Positions 49,906-59,000 of a stretch of 64,000 bases of DNA are shown one piece after another. The position numbers and the translations under genes were made by a program. The notes beneath the pieces are model-generated. The model was not told the origin of the DNA. It worked only from the letters and a program-made list of their open reading frames with translations, and made no database searches. Origin of the DNA: an uncultured Sulfitobacter sp. (GTDB lineage: Bacteria > Pseudomonadota > Alphaproteobacteria > Rhodobacterales > Rhodobacteraceae); the NCBI GenBank assembly GCA_905182645.1, contig CAJJCJ010000004.1, forward strand, positions 283,775-347,774, written 5' to 3'. How positions within the stretch are numbered: position 1 is the stretch's first letter; each line of letters starts with the position of its first letter.

Positions 49906-51380
49906 GCGAACTGTCCCTGCACAAACCAACCAGGGTTTTGCGGGGTGTAAAACAACCAAAGACGCCGCCCTTGCTTGGTTTCAACCTTCCAGTAATCGCG
50001 CACCCCAGAGCGCCAGTTCTCGTCCGACAACCACCATTCAGGGGCGATCCGTTCTGGACCGGTGGCGCGTTCAACACGAAATGTCATACGCCGCCAACGC
50101 AAAAATGCGGGGGGCGATGGTCCTGCACCCATGATCGGTTCCGGCGGGAAAAGCTGTATCGGGCGCTCGCGCAAATTCACCCAGGGCCCCGCAGGGTCAG
50201 AATACGCCGCTGGTGCGATGATATAGCTCCGCTCTGGGATATGGCTATCTGCGGGCAGAAACCGCTGTACGTTTTCCAGCCCAATCCGGTTCCCGATCCG
50301 CGTGATCAAATCATCCAACCGACCATCAACACGCCCATGCGCATGTGACATCTGTTGAACTGGCAGCGGCTCCACCAATGTTGCGGCAAGGTGGAGCTGG
50401 TCAATCCCAAACCCCGCATCAATCTGGCCGACACCCCGTTCAAATAGCGGCAAAATACGCAGCGGGTCACGCATGGCACATGCCAACCGTAATTCGATCT
50501 GTTGATTGGCCTTGTCCACGCGGCGTAAGGTCAACAACAGCACCCGCGCACCCATTTCCCGCCCCTTCAGTTTGCCGCATAATTGGTCGAGCAAACGCGC
50601 CGTGCCCGCCATCACATCTGCTTCAAGGCCAATAGGATCAGGCAAGCTTAACCGCACCCGATATCTTGATGGGTTTGGTAACGGAGAGATACTTTCTGCT
50701 TGTGTTCCCAGCGCTTGATCTAACCGCAATAGAACCTCTGAACCAAACCGGCGGGTGACCGTGGCGCGAGGCAAAGCGCTTAGATCGCAGACAAAGCGAA
50801 CGCCAAGACGTTGGAGGCCAACACAGACTTTTTCCTCTAACCGCAAAGCAGCCACAGGAAGCCTGCCAATCGCATCCAGCGGCTGTGCCTGTATTGCTTC
50901 ACCAGTGCCGTAATGCGCAAATGCCCAAGCCGCCCCGCGCGTGTCTGCCACACCGCTTTTTACCAAAAGACCTGCACGCGCCAACCGCTGATGTATGTCG
51001 TGCAAAAGGGTCGCCTCACCGCCGAACAAATGTGCGGCGCCAGTGATATCCAGCACAAGCCCGTCTACTCCCTCAAACCCGACCCAAGGGCAGTACCGTT
51101 TCGCCCATCTTGCCAAAACATGCAGAAACCTTTGGTCCCCAACCAGATCAGCCGGATGGCTTTGCAGATCAGGACAAAAGGCCCGCGCATCTGAATGGCC
51201 CATCCCGCGCTGCAACCCTTGCTGCGTCGCCAATAGGTTCAGGCAATAAAGCCGCTGTGTATTGCTTTGCCGCTGGGTCAGCGCAAAGGGCGCATCAATT
51301 GGCCGCGCCCTAAGGAACCGGTCGCTCGCGAGCCTCGGAAACCACAATGATACGACGCGCTTCGGCATTCCAGCGTACAT
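49902..51380 (-). CDS. imuB: Y-family DNA polymerase-like protein ImuB
   Basis: RVVSLWFPRLASDRFLRARPIDAPFALTQ; followed by dnaE2 with ATGA overlap. Confidence 0.92.
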   Translation of the reverse strand: MYAGMPKRVVSLWFPRLASDRFLRARPIDAPFALTQRQSNTQRLYCLNLLATQQGLQRGMGHSDARAFCPDLQSHPADLVGDQRFLHVLARWAKRYCPWVGFEGVDGLVLDITGAAHLFGGEATLLHDIHQRLARAGLLVKSGVADTRGAAWAFAHYGTGEAIQAQPLDAIGRLPVAALRLEEKVCVGLQRLGVRFVCDLSALPRATVTRRFGSEVLLRLDQALGTQAESISPLPNPSRYRVRLSLPDPIGLEADVMAGTARLLDQLCGKLKGREMGARVLLLTLRRVDKANQQIELRLACAMRDPLRILPLFERGVGQIDAGFGIDQLHLAATLVEPLPVQQMSHAHGRVDGRLDDLITRIGNRIGLENVQRFLPADSHIPERSYIIAPAAYSDPAGPWVNLRERPIQLFPPEPIMGAGPSPPAFLRWRRMTFRVERATGPERIAPEWWLSDENWRSGVRDYWKVETKQGRRLWLFYTPQNPGWFVQGQFA

Positions 51381-51891
51381 CCCAAGCCGTTAATGTTCCT
51401 GATTTGTTCTTAATAAGTTCCCACCGCTGAAGAGTCGAGTCTGTCGGGTCAAAAACCGACGTGCAATGCCACCGCGTTTCCACCGCGTTGCTGCCAGTTC
51501 CTTCTGGCACGATGCACAGACCCATCGATTGCCCTGCCTCTGCTGCCAATTGCAACCGCCGCCCCGCCGTCAAACCAATTGGCTTGGTCAGTTCAATAAC
51601 CGTCAGTGCCACAGCACCTGACCGCAACGCCTCTTCGGCAGAGGCTAGAACCTCAGTCTGATCATTGCCTTTTGCTATCAACAGACTGTGCGGATCAACG
51701 TAGGGGCTAAACCCCGCAGGATTAATTTGATCCGCCTGCCAAGCCTCTCTTACCCACAAAACTGACCCACGCAAATGTCCAGCAAGCGCAAAGGCGAAAC
51801 CGAATGCGTTGGGACCACAAACCTCGTGAACGCGGTTGGGGCGTGGGGGGAAATGATCAGGAAAATCAGACAGCATGGCGTAGTCTACCAT
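51310..51891 (-). CDS. imuA: ImuA-like (SulA/RecA-like) protein
   Basis: RVHEVCGPNAFGFAFALAGHLRGSVLWVREAW...; position upstream of imuB-dnaE2. Confidence 0.85.
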   Translation of the reverse strand: MVDYAMLSDFPDHFPPRPNRVHEVCGPNAFGFAFALAGHLRGSVLWVREAWQADQINPAGFSPYVDPHSLLIAKGNDQTEVLASAEEALRSGAVALTVIELTKPIGLTAGRRLQLAAEAGQSMGLCIVPEGTGSNAVETRWHCTSVFDPTDSTLQRWELIKNKSGTLTAWDVRWNAEARRIIVVSEARERPVP

Positions 51892-51939
51892 CTCACACGT
51901 AAAATGCGATCCCGACTGCTTTTAAATTCTCCCAAGCAC

Positions 51940-52815
51940 TTAAGCTGTCAGGTGGCCCCCAATCGCGACTGAAAGCGCATCCGCGGCTTGCCTCACCGAT
52001 GCGCTAAGGCGTTCTACGTCTTGTTGGCTGACCCTGCTGGTTGGGCCGGAAACCGATATCCCTGCAACAGCTTCGGCATTCACATCGAACACAGGGGCCG
52101 CGATGCAGCGCATCCCCAAATTCCGCTCTTCATTATCAATCGAATACCCACGCATGCGAATATCACTCAGATCTGCCTCTAATTGCGTGCGGTCCGTAAT
52201 CGTAAACGCAGTAAACGCAGTCCGTTCCTGATCCGAAAAAATACGCGCCAACCGGCCCGCGTCCATTTCAGCGAGCAGGGCTTTGCCGATTCCCGACGAA
52301 TGCATGGGTGACAGGGTGCCAGGCGGGAAAAACGCGCGGATCGTTGCAAAGGTTTCAACTTGGCTCAGGAATAGAACCGCACCTTCCTTTTCAACGCCGA
52401 GGTTTGCGGTTTCACCGGTTTGTTCCATAAGCTTGCGAAGAATTGGACGGGCGCGTTCCACAAGGCTGGTGCGTCGCAGGAAACGCGCGCCGATGACAAA
52501 CGCCTGCGAGCCGATATGCCAAATCTGCTCAGATGGGTCAAACTCCACCAATCCTCGCCCTTCCAAGGTAACCAGAATGCGATAAACCGTGGCTGGTGAT
52601 TGGCCCATCTCGGATGAAATTGTTGTAAGAGCTTTGCCCTGACCCTCGCTTAAGTATTCAAAAACCTCCATCGCACGATCAAGCGATTTTATCGTGTTCT
52701 GGGAAGTTTTATCATTCCAATCACGAGGGCGCCCACGCGAACGACGTGGGGTAAGCGGGTCATTACCTTGGGAATCCATCAAATGCCTCATACTTTTCGT
52801 GAAAACTGCATTCAC
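51940..52815 (-). CDS. bhcR: IclR-family regulator BhcR
   Basis: IclR HTH + effector domain (KSLDRAMEVFEYLSEGQGKALTTISSEMGQSPATVYRILVTLEGRGLVEF), divergent from bhcA; true start may be 52791 or 52779. Confidence 0.9.
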   Translation of the reverse strand: MNAVFTKSMRHLMDSQGNDPLTPRRSRGRPRDWNDKTSQNTIKSLDRAMEVFEYLSEGQGKALTTISSEMGQSPATVYRILVTLEGRGLVEFDPSEQIWHIGSQAFVIGARFLRRTSLVERARPILRKLMEQTGETANLGVEKEGAVLFLSQVETFATIRAFFPPGTLSPMHSSGIGKALLAEMDAGRLARIFSDQERTAFTAFTITDRTQLEADLSDIRMRGYSIDNEERNLGMRCIAAPVFDVNAEAVAGISVSGPTSRVSQQDVERLSASVRQAADALSVAIGGHLTA

Positions 52816-52817
52816 GA
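52797..52817. promoter_or_regulatory. candidate BhcR operator (inverted repeat)
   Basis: TCGTGAA-aactgca-TTCACGA perfect 7-bp inverted repeat at the 5' end of bhcR. Confidence 0.4.
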
Positions 52818-52950
52818 TATGAAAAACTCAAGCATCTGACAATAAATAGTTTTTTATCAATTTATGAATTATGAAAAACGATTTCAAAAAAGTATGGTTC
52901 AGGCCCGGATTGGTCTAAAACTAATCAAACACGAACTGAAGGAGATCGCT

Positions 52951-54117
52951 ATGAGCTTTCAAAACCCGGTATTCATCCCTGGCCCGACCAACATGCCCGA
53001 AGCGATCCGACAGGCCTGCTATATGCCGACAATCGACCATCGATCTCCCATGTTTGGCAAAATTTTGCACCCCGTCCTCGCTGGTGTTCGCAGGATTCTG
53101 AAATCAGAAACTGCTCATATCTTTATTTTCCCTTCCACCGGCACAGGCGGCTGGGAAACCACGCTGACCAACACATTATCCGCTGGTGACAAGGTTCTAG
53201 TCGCGCGCAACGGCATGTTCAGCCATCGCTGGATCGACATGTGCCAACGCCACGGCCTCGACACTCAAATCGTTGAAACCCCATGGGGTCGCGGCCTGCC
53301 TGCCGATGAATACGAGGCCATCTTGAAAGCTGATACCAGCTACTCAATCAAGGCGGTTTTGGCCACGCACAATGAAACGGCCACTGGTGTGAAGTCCGAC
53401 ATAGCTGCCGTGCGCCACGCACTTGATGCAGCGGATCACCCTGCGATGTTGTTCGTTGATGGGGTCTCATCGATTGGGTCAATGGATTTCCGCATGGACG
53501 AATGGGGCGTTGATGTTGCGGTCACTGGGTCGCAAAAGGGCTTTATGCTACCTGCGGGTCTGGCGATCGTTGGTTTTTCGGCCAAAGCCCGCGCTGCAGT
53601 TGAAACGGCGACCCTTCCCCGTACCTTCTTTGACATCCGTGACATGGAAAAGGGCTACGCCGCAAACGCATACCCTTACACCCCGCCAGTAGGCCTGATG
53701 AACGGCCTAAAGCTGTCATTGGAAATGATCGAAGAAGAAGGCTTAGAAAACGTCTTCGCCCGCCACACCCGCATCGCCACTGGCGTCAGGCTTGCTGTCA
53801 AAGCATGGGGTCTAGAAATGTGCGCCGCTTCCCCTGACGTCTATTCCGACAGCGTATCTGCGATCAAAACTCCCGAAGGGTTCAACGCCACAGATATCGT
53901 GACCGTCGCCGCCGAAAAATACGGCATGGCATTTGGGGTCGGCTTGGGCGAGGTCGCGGGCAAAGTGTTTCGCATTGGCCACCTTGGCATGCTGACCGAC
54001 GCCATGATGCTGTCGGGTCTAAGCGTCGCCGAAATGGTCATGGTTGATCTTGGCTTGGATATCAAACTTGGGTCCGGTGTTGCTGCCGCCCAAGAATTCT
54101 ATCGGCACAGCGCATAA
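52951..54117 (+). CDS. bhcA: L-aspartate-glyoxylate aminotransferase BhcA
   Basis: MSFQNPVFIPGPTNMPEAIRQACYMPTIDHRSPMFGKILHPVLAGVRRIL, class V aminotransferase in bhc gene order. Confidence 0.94.
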   Translation: MSFQNPVFIPGPTNMPEAIRQACYMPTIDHRSPMFGKILHPVLAGVRRILKSETAHIFIFPSTGTGGWETTLTNTLSAGDKVLVARNGMFSHRWIDMCQRHGLDTQIVETPWGRGLPADEYEAILKADTSYSIKAVLATHNETATGVKSDIAAVRHALDAADHPAMLFVDGVSSIGSMDFRMDEWGVDVAVTGSQKGFMLPAGLAIVGFSAKARAAVETATLPRTFFDIRDMEKGYAANAYPYTPPVGLMNGLKLSLEMIEEEGLENVFARHTRIATGVRLAVKAWGLEMCAASPDVYSDSVSAIKTPEGFNATDIVTVAAEKYGMAFGVGLGEVAGKVFRIGHLGMLTDAMMLSGLSVAEMVMVDLGLDIKLGSGVAAAQEFYRHSA

Positions 54118-54130
54118 AGGATACCAGCAC

Positions 54131-55081
54131 ATGTATATCCCTACATATGATGACATGTTGACCGCGCATGCGCGGATCAAACCATATATTCACCGTACAC
54201 CTGTGCGCACCTCAGACTTTTTGAATGAACTGACTGGTGCGCAGTTGTTTTTCAAGTGCGAGAATTTTCAAGAACCAGGCGCCTTTAAAGTTCGCGGCGC
54301 TAGCAACGCTGTTTTTGGTCTGGATGACGCGCAAGCAAAGATGGGTGTGGCCACACATTCATCTGGCAACCACGCATCATGCCTTAGCTATGCTGCCAAT
54401 CGACGCGGAATTCCTTGCAACGTTGTCATGCCAAGCACCGCGCCACAGGCCAAAAAGGACACTGTGCGCCGCTATGGTGGGCAGATCACCGAATGCGAAC
54501 CATCAACCACATCACGCGAAGAAACATTCGCCAAAGTACAGGCTGCAACGGGGGGTAATTTCGTTCACCCCTATAACGATCCACGCGTCATCGCAGGCCA
54601 AGGCACCTGCGCTAAAGAGTTTATTGAGCAGGCAGACGGGCTTGATGTCGTCATGGCCCCAATTGGCGGCGGCGGCATGATTTCGGGGACTTGCCTGACC
54701 CTGTCAAACCTCGCACCCGAGGTGCAGATCATCGCCGCCGAACCTGAACAGGCCAACGATGCATACCGCAGCTTTAAGGCGGGTTATATTATCGCTGATG
54801 ACGCGCCCAAAACGATAGCTGATGGCTTGTTGGTTCCACTTAAGGATCTGACTTGGCATTTCGTGTCCAAACACGTCACCGACATTCTAACCGCATCCGA
54901 AGAAGATATCATCCACGCGATGAAGCTTACTTGGAAGCACCTACGCATTGTGATGGAGGCCAGCAGCGCAGTGCCGCTTGCGACCATTCTTAAGAACAAA
55001 GACCGGTTCGCGGGTAAGCGGGTCGGCATCATTATTACTGGCGGAAATGTCGATCTCGACATTCTGCCTTGGCTCAAGTGA
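54131..55081 (+). CDS. bhcB: beta-hydroxyaspartate dehydratase BhcB
   Basis: MYIPTYDDMLTAHARIKPYIHRTPVRTSDFLNELTGAQLFFKCENFQEPGAFKVRGASNAV, Ser/Thr dehydratase fold. Confidence 0.94.
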   Translation: MYIPTYDDMLTAHARIKPYIHRTPVRTSDFLNELTGAQLFFKCENFQEPGAFKVRGASNAVFGLDDAQAKMGVATHSSGNHASCLSYAANRRGIPCNVVMPSTAPQAKKDTVRRYGGQITECEPSTTSREETFAKVQAATGGNFVHPYNDPRVIAGQGTCAKEFIEQADGLDVVMAPIGGGGMISGTCLTLSNLAPEVQIIAAEPEQANDAYRSFKAGYIIADDAPKTIADGLLVPLKDLTWHFVSKHVTDILTASEEDIIHAMKLTWKHLRIVMEASSAVPLATILKNKDRFAGKRVGIIITGGNVDLDILPWLK

Positions 55082-55091
55082 GGAAACATCG

Positions 55092-56255
55092 ATGAACACA
55101 CATGTAAATCTCGACGAATATGACGTTGGCTATGACATCCCTGCAAAACCGGGCATGTCAGAGGCGGACATCCAGACACCTTGTCTGATCCTTGATCTTG
55201 ACGCGCTGGAACGCAACGTCAAGAAGATGGGCGATTATGCAAAAGCCAATGGAATGCGTCATCGCGCCCACGGCAAGATGCACAAGTCCGTCGACGTGCT
55301 AAAGCTACAGCAAGACATGGGCGCCGCCATTGGAGTGTGCTGCCAAAAAGTTTCCGAGGCAGAAGTATTTGCACGCGGCGGCATCAAGGACGTGATGGTT
55401 TCCAACCAAGTCACCGAACCTGCCAAAATCAAACGCTTGGCTGAAATGCCAAAGTATGGATGTCGCGTTCTGGTGTGTGTGGACGATCCTGAAAACGTCA
55501 GAGCCTTATCAGACGCAGCTGTTGCAGCCGGCACACAAATCGAAGCGCTTGTCGAAATCGACTGCGGCGCTGGCCGTTGTGGTGTAAACACATCCCAAGA
55601 CGTTGTACGCATTGCGAAACTGATCGACGCGGCCCCCGGCCTTAAGTTCGCGGGCATCCAAGCCTACCAAGGTGCGATGCAACACATGGATTTGTATACC
55701 GACCGCGAAGCAAAACTGAACACAGCTATCGCCCAAGTTGGCGAAGCGGTTCAAGCGCTTAAGTCTCAAAGTCTGGACTGTGATATTGTTGGCGGTGGCG
55801 GCACTGGATCGTATTATTTTGAAAGCAACTCGAACGTTTATAACGAACTACAGTGTGGATCATATGCGTTTATGGATGCCGATTATGGCCGTATCCTTGA
55901 TAAAGATGGCAAGCGTATCGACGACGGTGAATGGGAAAACGCACTGTTCCTTTTGACCACCGTCATGAGCCATTCCAAGGCGGATAAAGCCATCGTTGAT
56001 GCGGGCCTAAAAGCCCAATCCGTCGATTCTGGATTGCCATTTGTCTATGGTCGCAATGACGTCGAATATATCAAATGTTCCGATGAGCACGGAATCGTTT
56101 CAGACCCTGATGGCGTGCTGAAAGTAAACGACAAGCTGAAATTGATTCCCGGCCACTGCGATCCAACATGTAACGTACACGACTGGTATGTCGGCGTAAG
56201 AAACGGCAAAGTCGAAACAGTTTGGCCCGTGTCCGCACGCGGCAAAGCCTACTAA
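55092..56255 (+). CDS. bhcC: 3-hydroxy-D-aspartate aldolase BhcC
   Basis: DSD1/alanine racemase-N fold; TPCLILDLDALERNVKKMGDYAKANGMRHRAHGKMHKSVDV. Confidence 0.94.
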   Translation: MNTHVNLDEYDVGYDIPAKPGMSEADIQTPCLILDLDALERNVKKMGDYAKANGMRHRAHGKMHKSVDVLKLQQDMGAAIGVCCQKVSEAEVFARGGIKDVMVSNQVTEPAKIKRLAEMPKYGCRVLVCVDDPENVRALSDAAVAAGTQIEALVEIDCGAGRCGVNTSQDVVRIAKLIDAAPGLKFAGIQAYQGAMQHMDLYTDREAKLNTAIAQVGEAVQALKSQSLDCDIVGGGGTGSYYFESNSNVYNELQCGSYAFMDADYGRILDKDGKRIDDGEWENALFLLTTVMSHSKADKAIVDAGLKAQSVDSGLPFVYGRNDVEYIKCSDEHGIVSDPDGVLKVNDKLKLIPGHCDPTCNVHDWYVGVRNGKVETVWPVSARGKAY

Positions 56256-56331
56256 ACAAACCTAATTGAGGTTGCCAAAACGTCTTTTGACGGCCTCCCG
56301 AGGTACGCATGAATTTTTTATGGAGCCAAAT

Positions 56332-57297
56332 ATGCTGATTGTCCCCGAGCGCGAAATCGCTGACCTATTGACCCGCGATGCGTCTTTTGACGCTGTTGAA
56401 AAAGTGTTTGCTGCGATGGCGGCAGGCGACGCATATAACTTCCCTGTAATCCGCGAAGCGATCGGTCACGAAGATGCGCTCTATGGCTTTAAGGGCGGGT
56501 TTGACGGCAAAGGGCTAACTTTGGGTCTGAAGGCGGGTGGCTATTGGCCGAACAACTTGGAAAAGCGCCAGTTGATCAACCACCAGTCAACCGTGTTCCT
56601 ATTCGATCCTGATACCGGCAAGGTCGCGGCCATGGTTGGCGGCAACTACCTAACGGCCCTGCGCACAGCAGCGGCGTCATCGGTGTCGATCAAACACCTC
56701 GCACGGAAAGATGCAAAAGTAATGGGTATGATTGGCGCAGGTCACCAAGCAACCTTCCAACTGCGCGCCGCACTTGAACAACGCGCCTTTGAAAAAGTCA
56801 TCGGCTGGAACTACCACCCAGAAATGCTGCCAAACATCGAAAAGATCGCCAATGAGGCAGGTGTGCCTTTCGAGTCCGTACCGCTAGAAGGCATGGTCGA
56901 AGCCGATGTTGTTATCTCGATCACCTCTACTTTCGCGCCCACCGTAATGTCTGATCACATCTCTGCAGGCACGCATATCGCCTGTATGGGGACCGACACC
57001 AAGGGCAAGCAAGAGGTCGAAACTGCCTTGCTCGCGCGCGCCACCGTATTCACCGACGAGGTCGCGCAATCCGTGTCCATCGGTGAAGCACAGCACGCTA
57101 TTGCCGAGGGTCTGATCGATGTGTCCAACGTTCACCAGCTTGGCGCGGTCATCAACGGCACCCACGCAGGCCGCACATCTGACGATGAAATCACGATGTT
57201 TGACGGCACAGGAGTTGGTCTACAGGATCTGGCCGTTGCAGCTGCAGTCGTCGATCTGGCCGTCGCCAAAGGTATCGCAATTGAGGTTGATTTTTAA
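56332..57297 (+). CDS. bhcD: iminosuccinate reductase BhcD
   Basis: Ornithine cyclodeaminase/mu-crystallin family; VAAMVGGNYLTALRTAAASSVSIKHLARKDAKVMGMIGAGHQATFQLRA; last gene of the bhcABCD order. Confidence 0.94.
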   Translation: MLIVPEREIADLLTRDASFDAVEKVFAAMAAGDAYNFPVIREAIGHEDALYGFKGGFDGKGLTLGLKAGGYWPNNLEKRQLINHQSTVFLFDPDTGKVAAMVGGNYLTALRTAAASSVSIKHLARKDAKVMGMIGAGHQATFQLRAALEQRAFEKVIGWNYHPEMLPNIEKIANEAGVPFESVPLEGMVEADVVISITSTFAPTVMSDHISAGTHIACMGTDTKGKQEVETALLARATVFTDEVAQSVSIGEAQHAIAEGLIDVSNVHQLGAVINGTHAGRTSDDEITMFDGTGVGLQDLAVAAAVVDLAVAKGIAIEVDF

Positions 57298-57323
57298 TCA
57301 GCTCGGCTACTCACAAATTAGAA

Positions 57324-57353
57324 AGCCCCTTGCATTGTGCAACGGGCATTCTT
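57324..57353 (+). terminator. possible terminator after bhcD
   Basis: GCCC-c-TTGCA-ttg-TGCAA-c-GGGC hairpin followed by ATTCTT; one mismatch. Confidence 0.45.
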
Positions 57354-57392
57354 GTGGATTGTAGGAGCCATTTTGAGAACTACCCTCGATAG

Positions 57393-57887
57393 TCACTGAG
57401 CTGGGGCATCGTCAGCGCGGCAGATAAGTTCGTCGATGAAAAGGCTCAGTAGCTGCGTGCGACCCGAGACATTCGCTTTGCGGTAAATTGCATTTGTCTG
57501 CGCCTTAATGGTGCCTTCGCTTACGTCGCGAAGGTCGGCCATTTCCGACGTAGACATGCCCTTGATGGCAAATAGTGCAACGTCACGTTCCGCCGGGGTC
57601 AAACCCCATGCGGTGAAATACTCATCCAGCACTTCCATAAAAGCACCCGATGCTAGGCGCAACTGGTCTTCAATATGCGTATTTCTGACCATCATTTTGC
57701 GCAGCAAAAGGACCCCCAACAGGACCCCCAGAAAAAGCCCGACAGCAGCGCCGATTTCAATGAGTTCGGAGATATGCCAGCTGAAGGGGGCAAATCCGAA
57801 AATAGAAGATAGGATCGTCAACAAAAAGAACGTCGCACAAATAAGCTGCACCAGCACGATAACGATGATGTACCAACGATTGAACAC
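57393..57887 (-). CDS. membrane-anchored LuxR-type HTH regulator
   Basis: Two N-terminal TM segments, then WGLTPAERDVALFAIKGMSTSEMADLRDVSEGTIKAQTNAIYRKANVSGRTQLLSLFIDEL. Confidence 0.88.
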   Translation of the reverse strand: MFNRWYIIVIVLVQLICATFFLLTILSSIFGFAPFSWHISELIEIGAAVGLFLGVLLGVLLLRKMMVRNTHIEDQLRLASGAFMEVLDEYFTAWGLTPAERDVALFAIKGMSTSEMADLRDVSEGTIKAQTNAIYRKANVSGRTQLLSLFIDELICRADDAPAQ

Positions 57888-57918
57888 TCAGACTTTCTCC
57901 CGAGGGGCTGATTGGAAA

Positions 57919-58030
57919 TTAGTCATCATCATCATCCTCGTCGTCGTCTTCTTCGCCCTCGTTTTCGTCAGCATCATCACTTTCGTCGTCGCCCTCCGCA
58001 CCTTCAGTATAATCATCATCATCGTTACTG
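57919..58030. repeat. degenerate (GAN)n trinucleotide tract encoding Asp/Glu-rich tail
   Basis: tcatcatcatcatcctcgtcgtcgtcttcttcg... and aatcatcatcatcg. Confidence 0.7.
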
Positions 58031-58365
58031 CTGCCACCATTGCCGTCGCCGTCGTCATTCGTATGGCTCGGATTGTGATTGGGATTCAGAATTCGAGGGT
58101 TCCGGTCATGGTTTTTGTCACCATCAATATCACGAACGTAATCACGCAATATTTCTCCAGTCCGCGGGTTGATGACCAGTTCTCTGTATAAATACGCGCT
58201 CTCGGCAATGAATCGGATCCGCCCAAGAAATGTTCTTCGGACCTCGATGACCGTAAAGCCTTGCTCTTGTAGCTGGGCGAAAACTTGATCTTCGACAGAT
58301 TGGGCTGCCGCAAGCTGCGGCAACCCCATCAGTCCAATACATATCATCAAAGTCTTGATCATCAC
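57919..58365 (-). CDS. secreted PepSY-like protein with acidic Asp/Glu-rich tail
   Basis: Signal peptide, AQSVEDQVFAQLQEQGFTVIEVRRTFLGRIRFIAESAYLYRELVINPRTGEILRDYVRD, tail ...DDDDDYTEGAEGDDESDDADENEGEEDDDEDDDDD*-like. Confidence 0.8.
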   Translation of the reverse strand: MMIKTLMICIGLMGLPQLAAAQSVEDQVFAQLQEQGFTVIEVRRTFLGRIRFIAESAYLYRELVINPRTGEILRDYVRDIDGDKNHDRNPRILNPNHNPSHTNDDGDGNGGSSNDDDDYTEGAEGDDESDDADENEGEEDDDEDDDDD

Positions 58366-58383
58366 CGCTCCATCGCGCTCAAA

Positions 58384-58440
58384 TTAGTCATCATCATCAT
58401 CATCGTCATCATCATCGTCATCGTCTTCGTCTTCGTCGTG
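58384..58440. repeat. trinucleotide (GAT/GAC)n tract encoding poly-Asp
   Basis: tcatcatcatcatcatcgtcatcatcatcgtcatcgtcttcgtcttcgtcgtg. Confidence 0.85.
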
Positions 58441-58740
58441 GATGAAGTCGTCTGATTTTGTTCGAATGCTAACGCCGGCCATTATATCTTCGTCACCATC
58501 AACGGGTTCAAATTCAGTGCTCAGAAGCTCACCCGTGACTGCGTCATAAACCGCTTCAAATTTATTGCCGCCGGCAATCGCCTCAACCTTAACTTGATTG
58601 GGACTGTTTGTAACTTCAATCCGGTCATATCCCTGTGCTTGCAGCTGCTGGATGACTTGATCAGCAACAGATTGTGCATGTCCAGCGCTGGCAATGAGCG
58701 CGAGTGCAGCGGTCGTCGAAAGTAAAAATGTCTTCATTTT
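58384..58740 (-). CDS. secreted PepSY-like protein with poly-aspartate tail
   Basis: MKTFLLSTTAALALIASAGHAQSVADQVIQQLQAQGYDRIEVTNSPNQVKVEAIAGGNKFEAVYDAVTGELLSTEFEPVDGDEDI...HDEDEDDDDDDDDDDDDD*; ORF extends to 58755. Confidence 0.82.
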   Translation of the reverse strand, partial: KMKTFLLSTTAALALIASAGHAQSVADQVIQQLQAQGYDRIEVTNSPNQVKVEAIAGGNKFEAVYDAVTGELLSTEFEPVDGDEDIMAGVSIRTKSDDFIHDEDEDDDDDDDDDDDDD

Positions 58741-58901
58741 GTTTCTCCTGATCAAATGTATGAAAGCACACGAAGCTCTTCAGATTTGACCAGAAAAGCA
58801 TCTTCGTTGAGGTCCACGAATAGAGAAAAGGTTGATATCTCGGTATGTAAACCAAAGTTTACGACCTGAACGTCGGCCAAAGCCACCCTCCCCGACATCA
58901 A

Positions 58902-58933
58902 AAAAGGGGCGCCCCAACCGGAGCGCCCCTTTT
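58902..58933 (-). terminator. Rho-independent terminator after purine-degradation operon
   Basis: AAAAGGGGCGC-...-GCGCCCCTTTT 11-bp stem with U-tract TTTTTT on the minus strand. Confidence 0.85.
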
Positions 58934-59000
58934 GTTGTTTGTGTTGTTAGAATTGGCCACTCAGCAAGCCATTGCCGCGGCCAATCCCGTTGATCAAACG

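Noticed and set aside
51892-51939. Search for a LexA-type box (GTTCN7GTTC or GAACN7GAAC) upstream of imuA
   Set aside because: No convincing match in the 48-bp gap; promoter may lie within bhcR or differ from the consensus.
57508-58191. Plus-strand ORF encoding a very hydrophobic Ile/Val-rich protein
   Set aside because: It is the antisense shadow of the Asp-rich tail (GAT/GAC read as ATC/GTC) of the PepSY-like gene; no SD or family support.
58384-58440. Short direct repeats that might suggest a CRISPR-like or VNTR array
   Set aside because: A 3-nt periodic microsatellite in coding sequence; no repeat-spacer structure, and no CRISPR array seen anywhere in the window.
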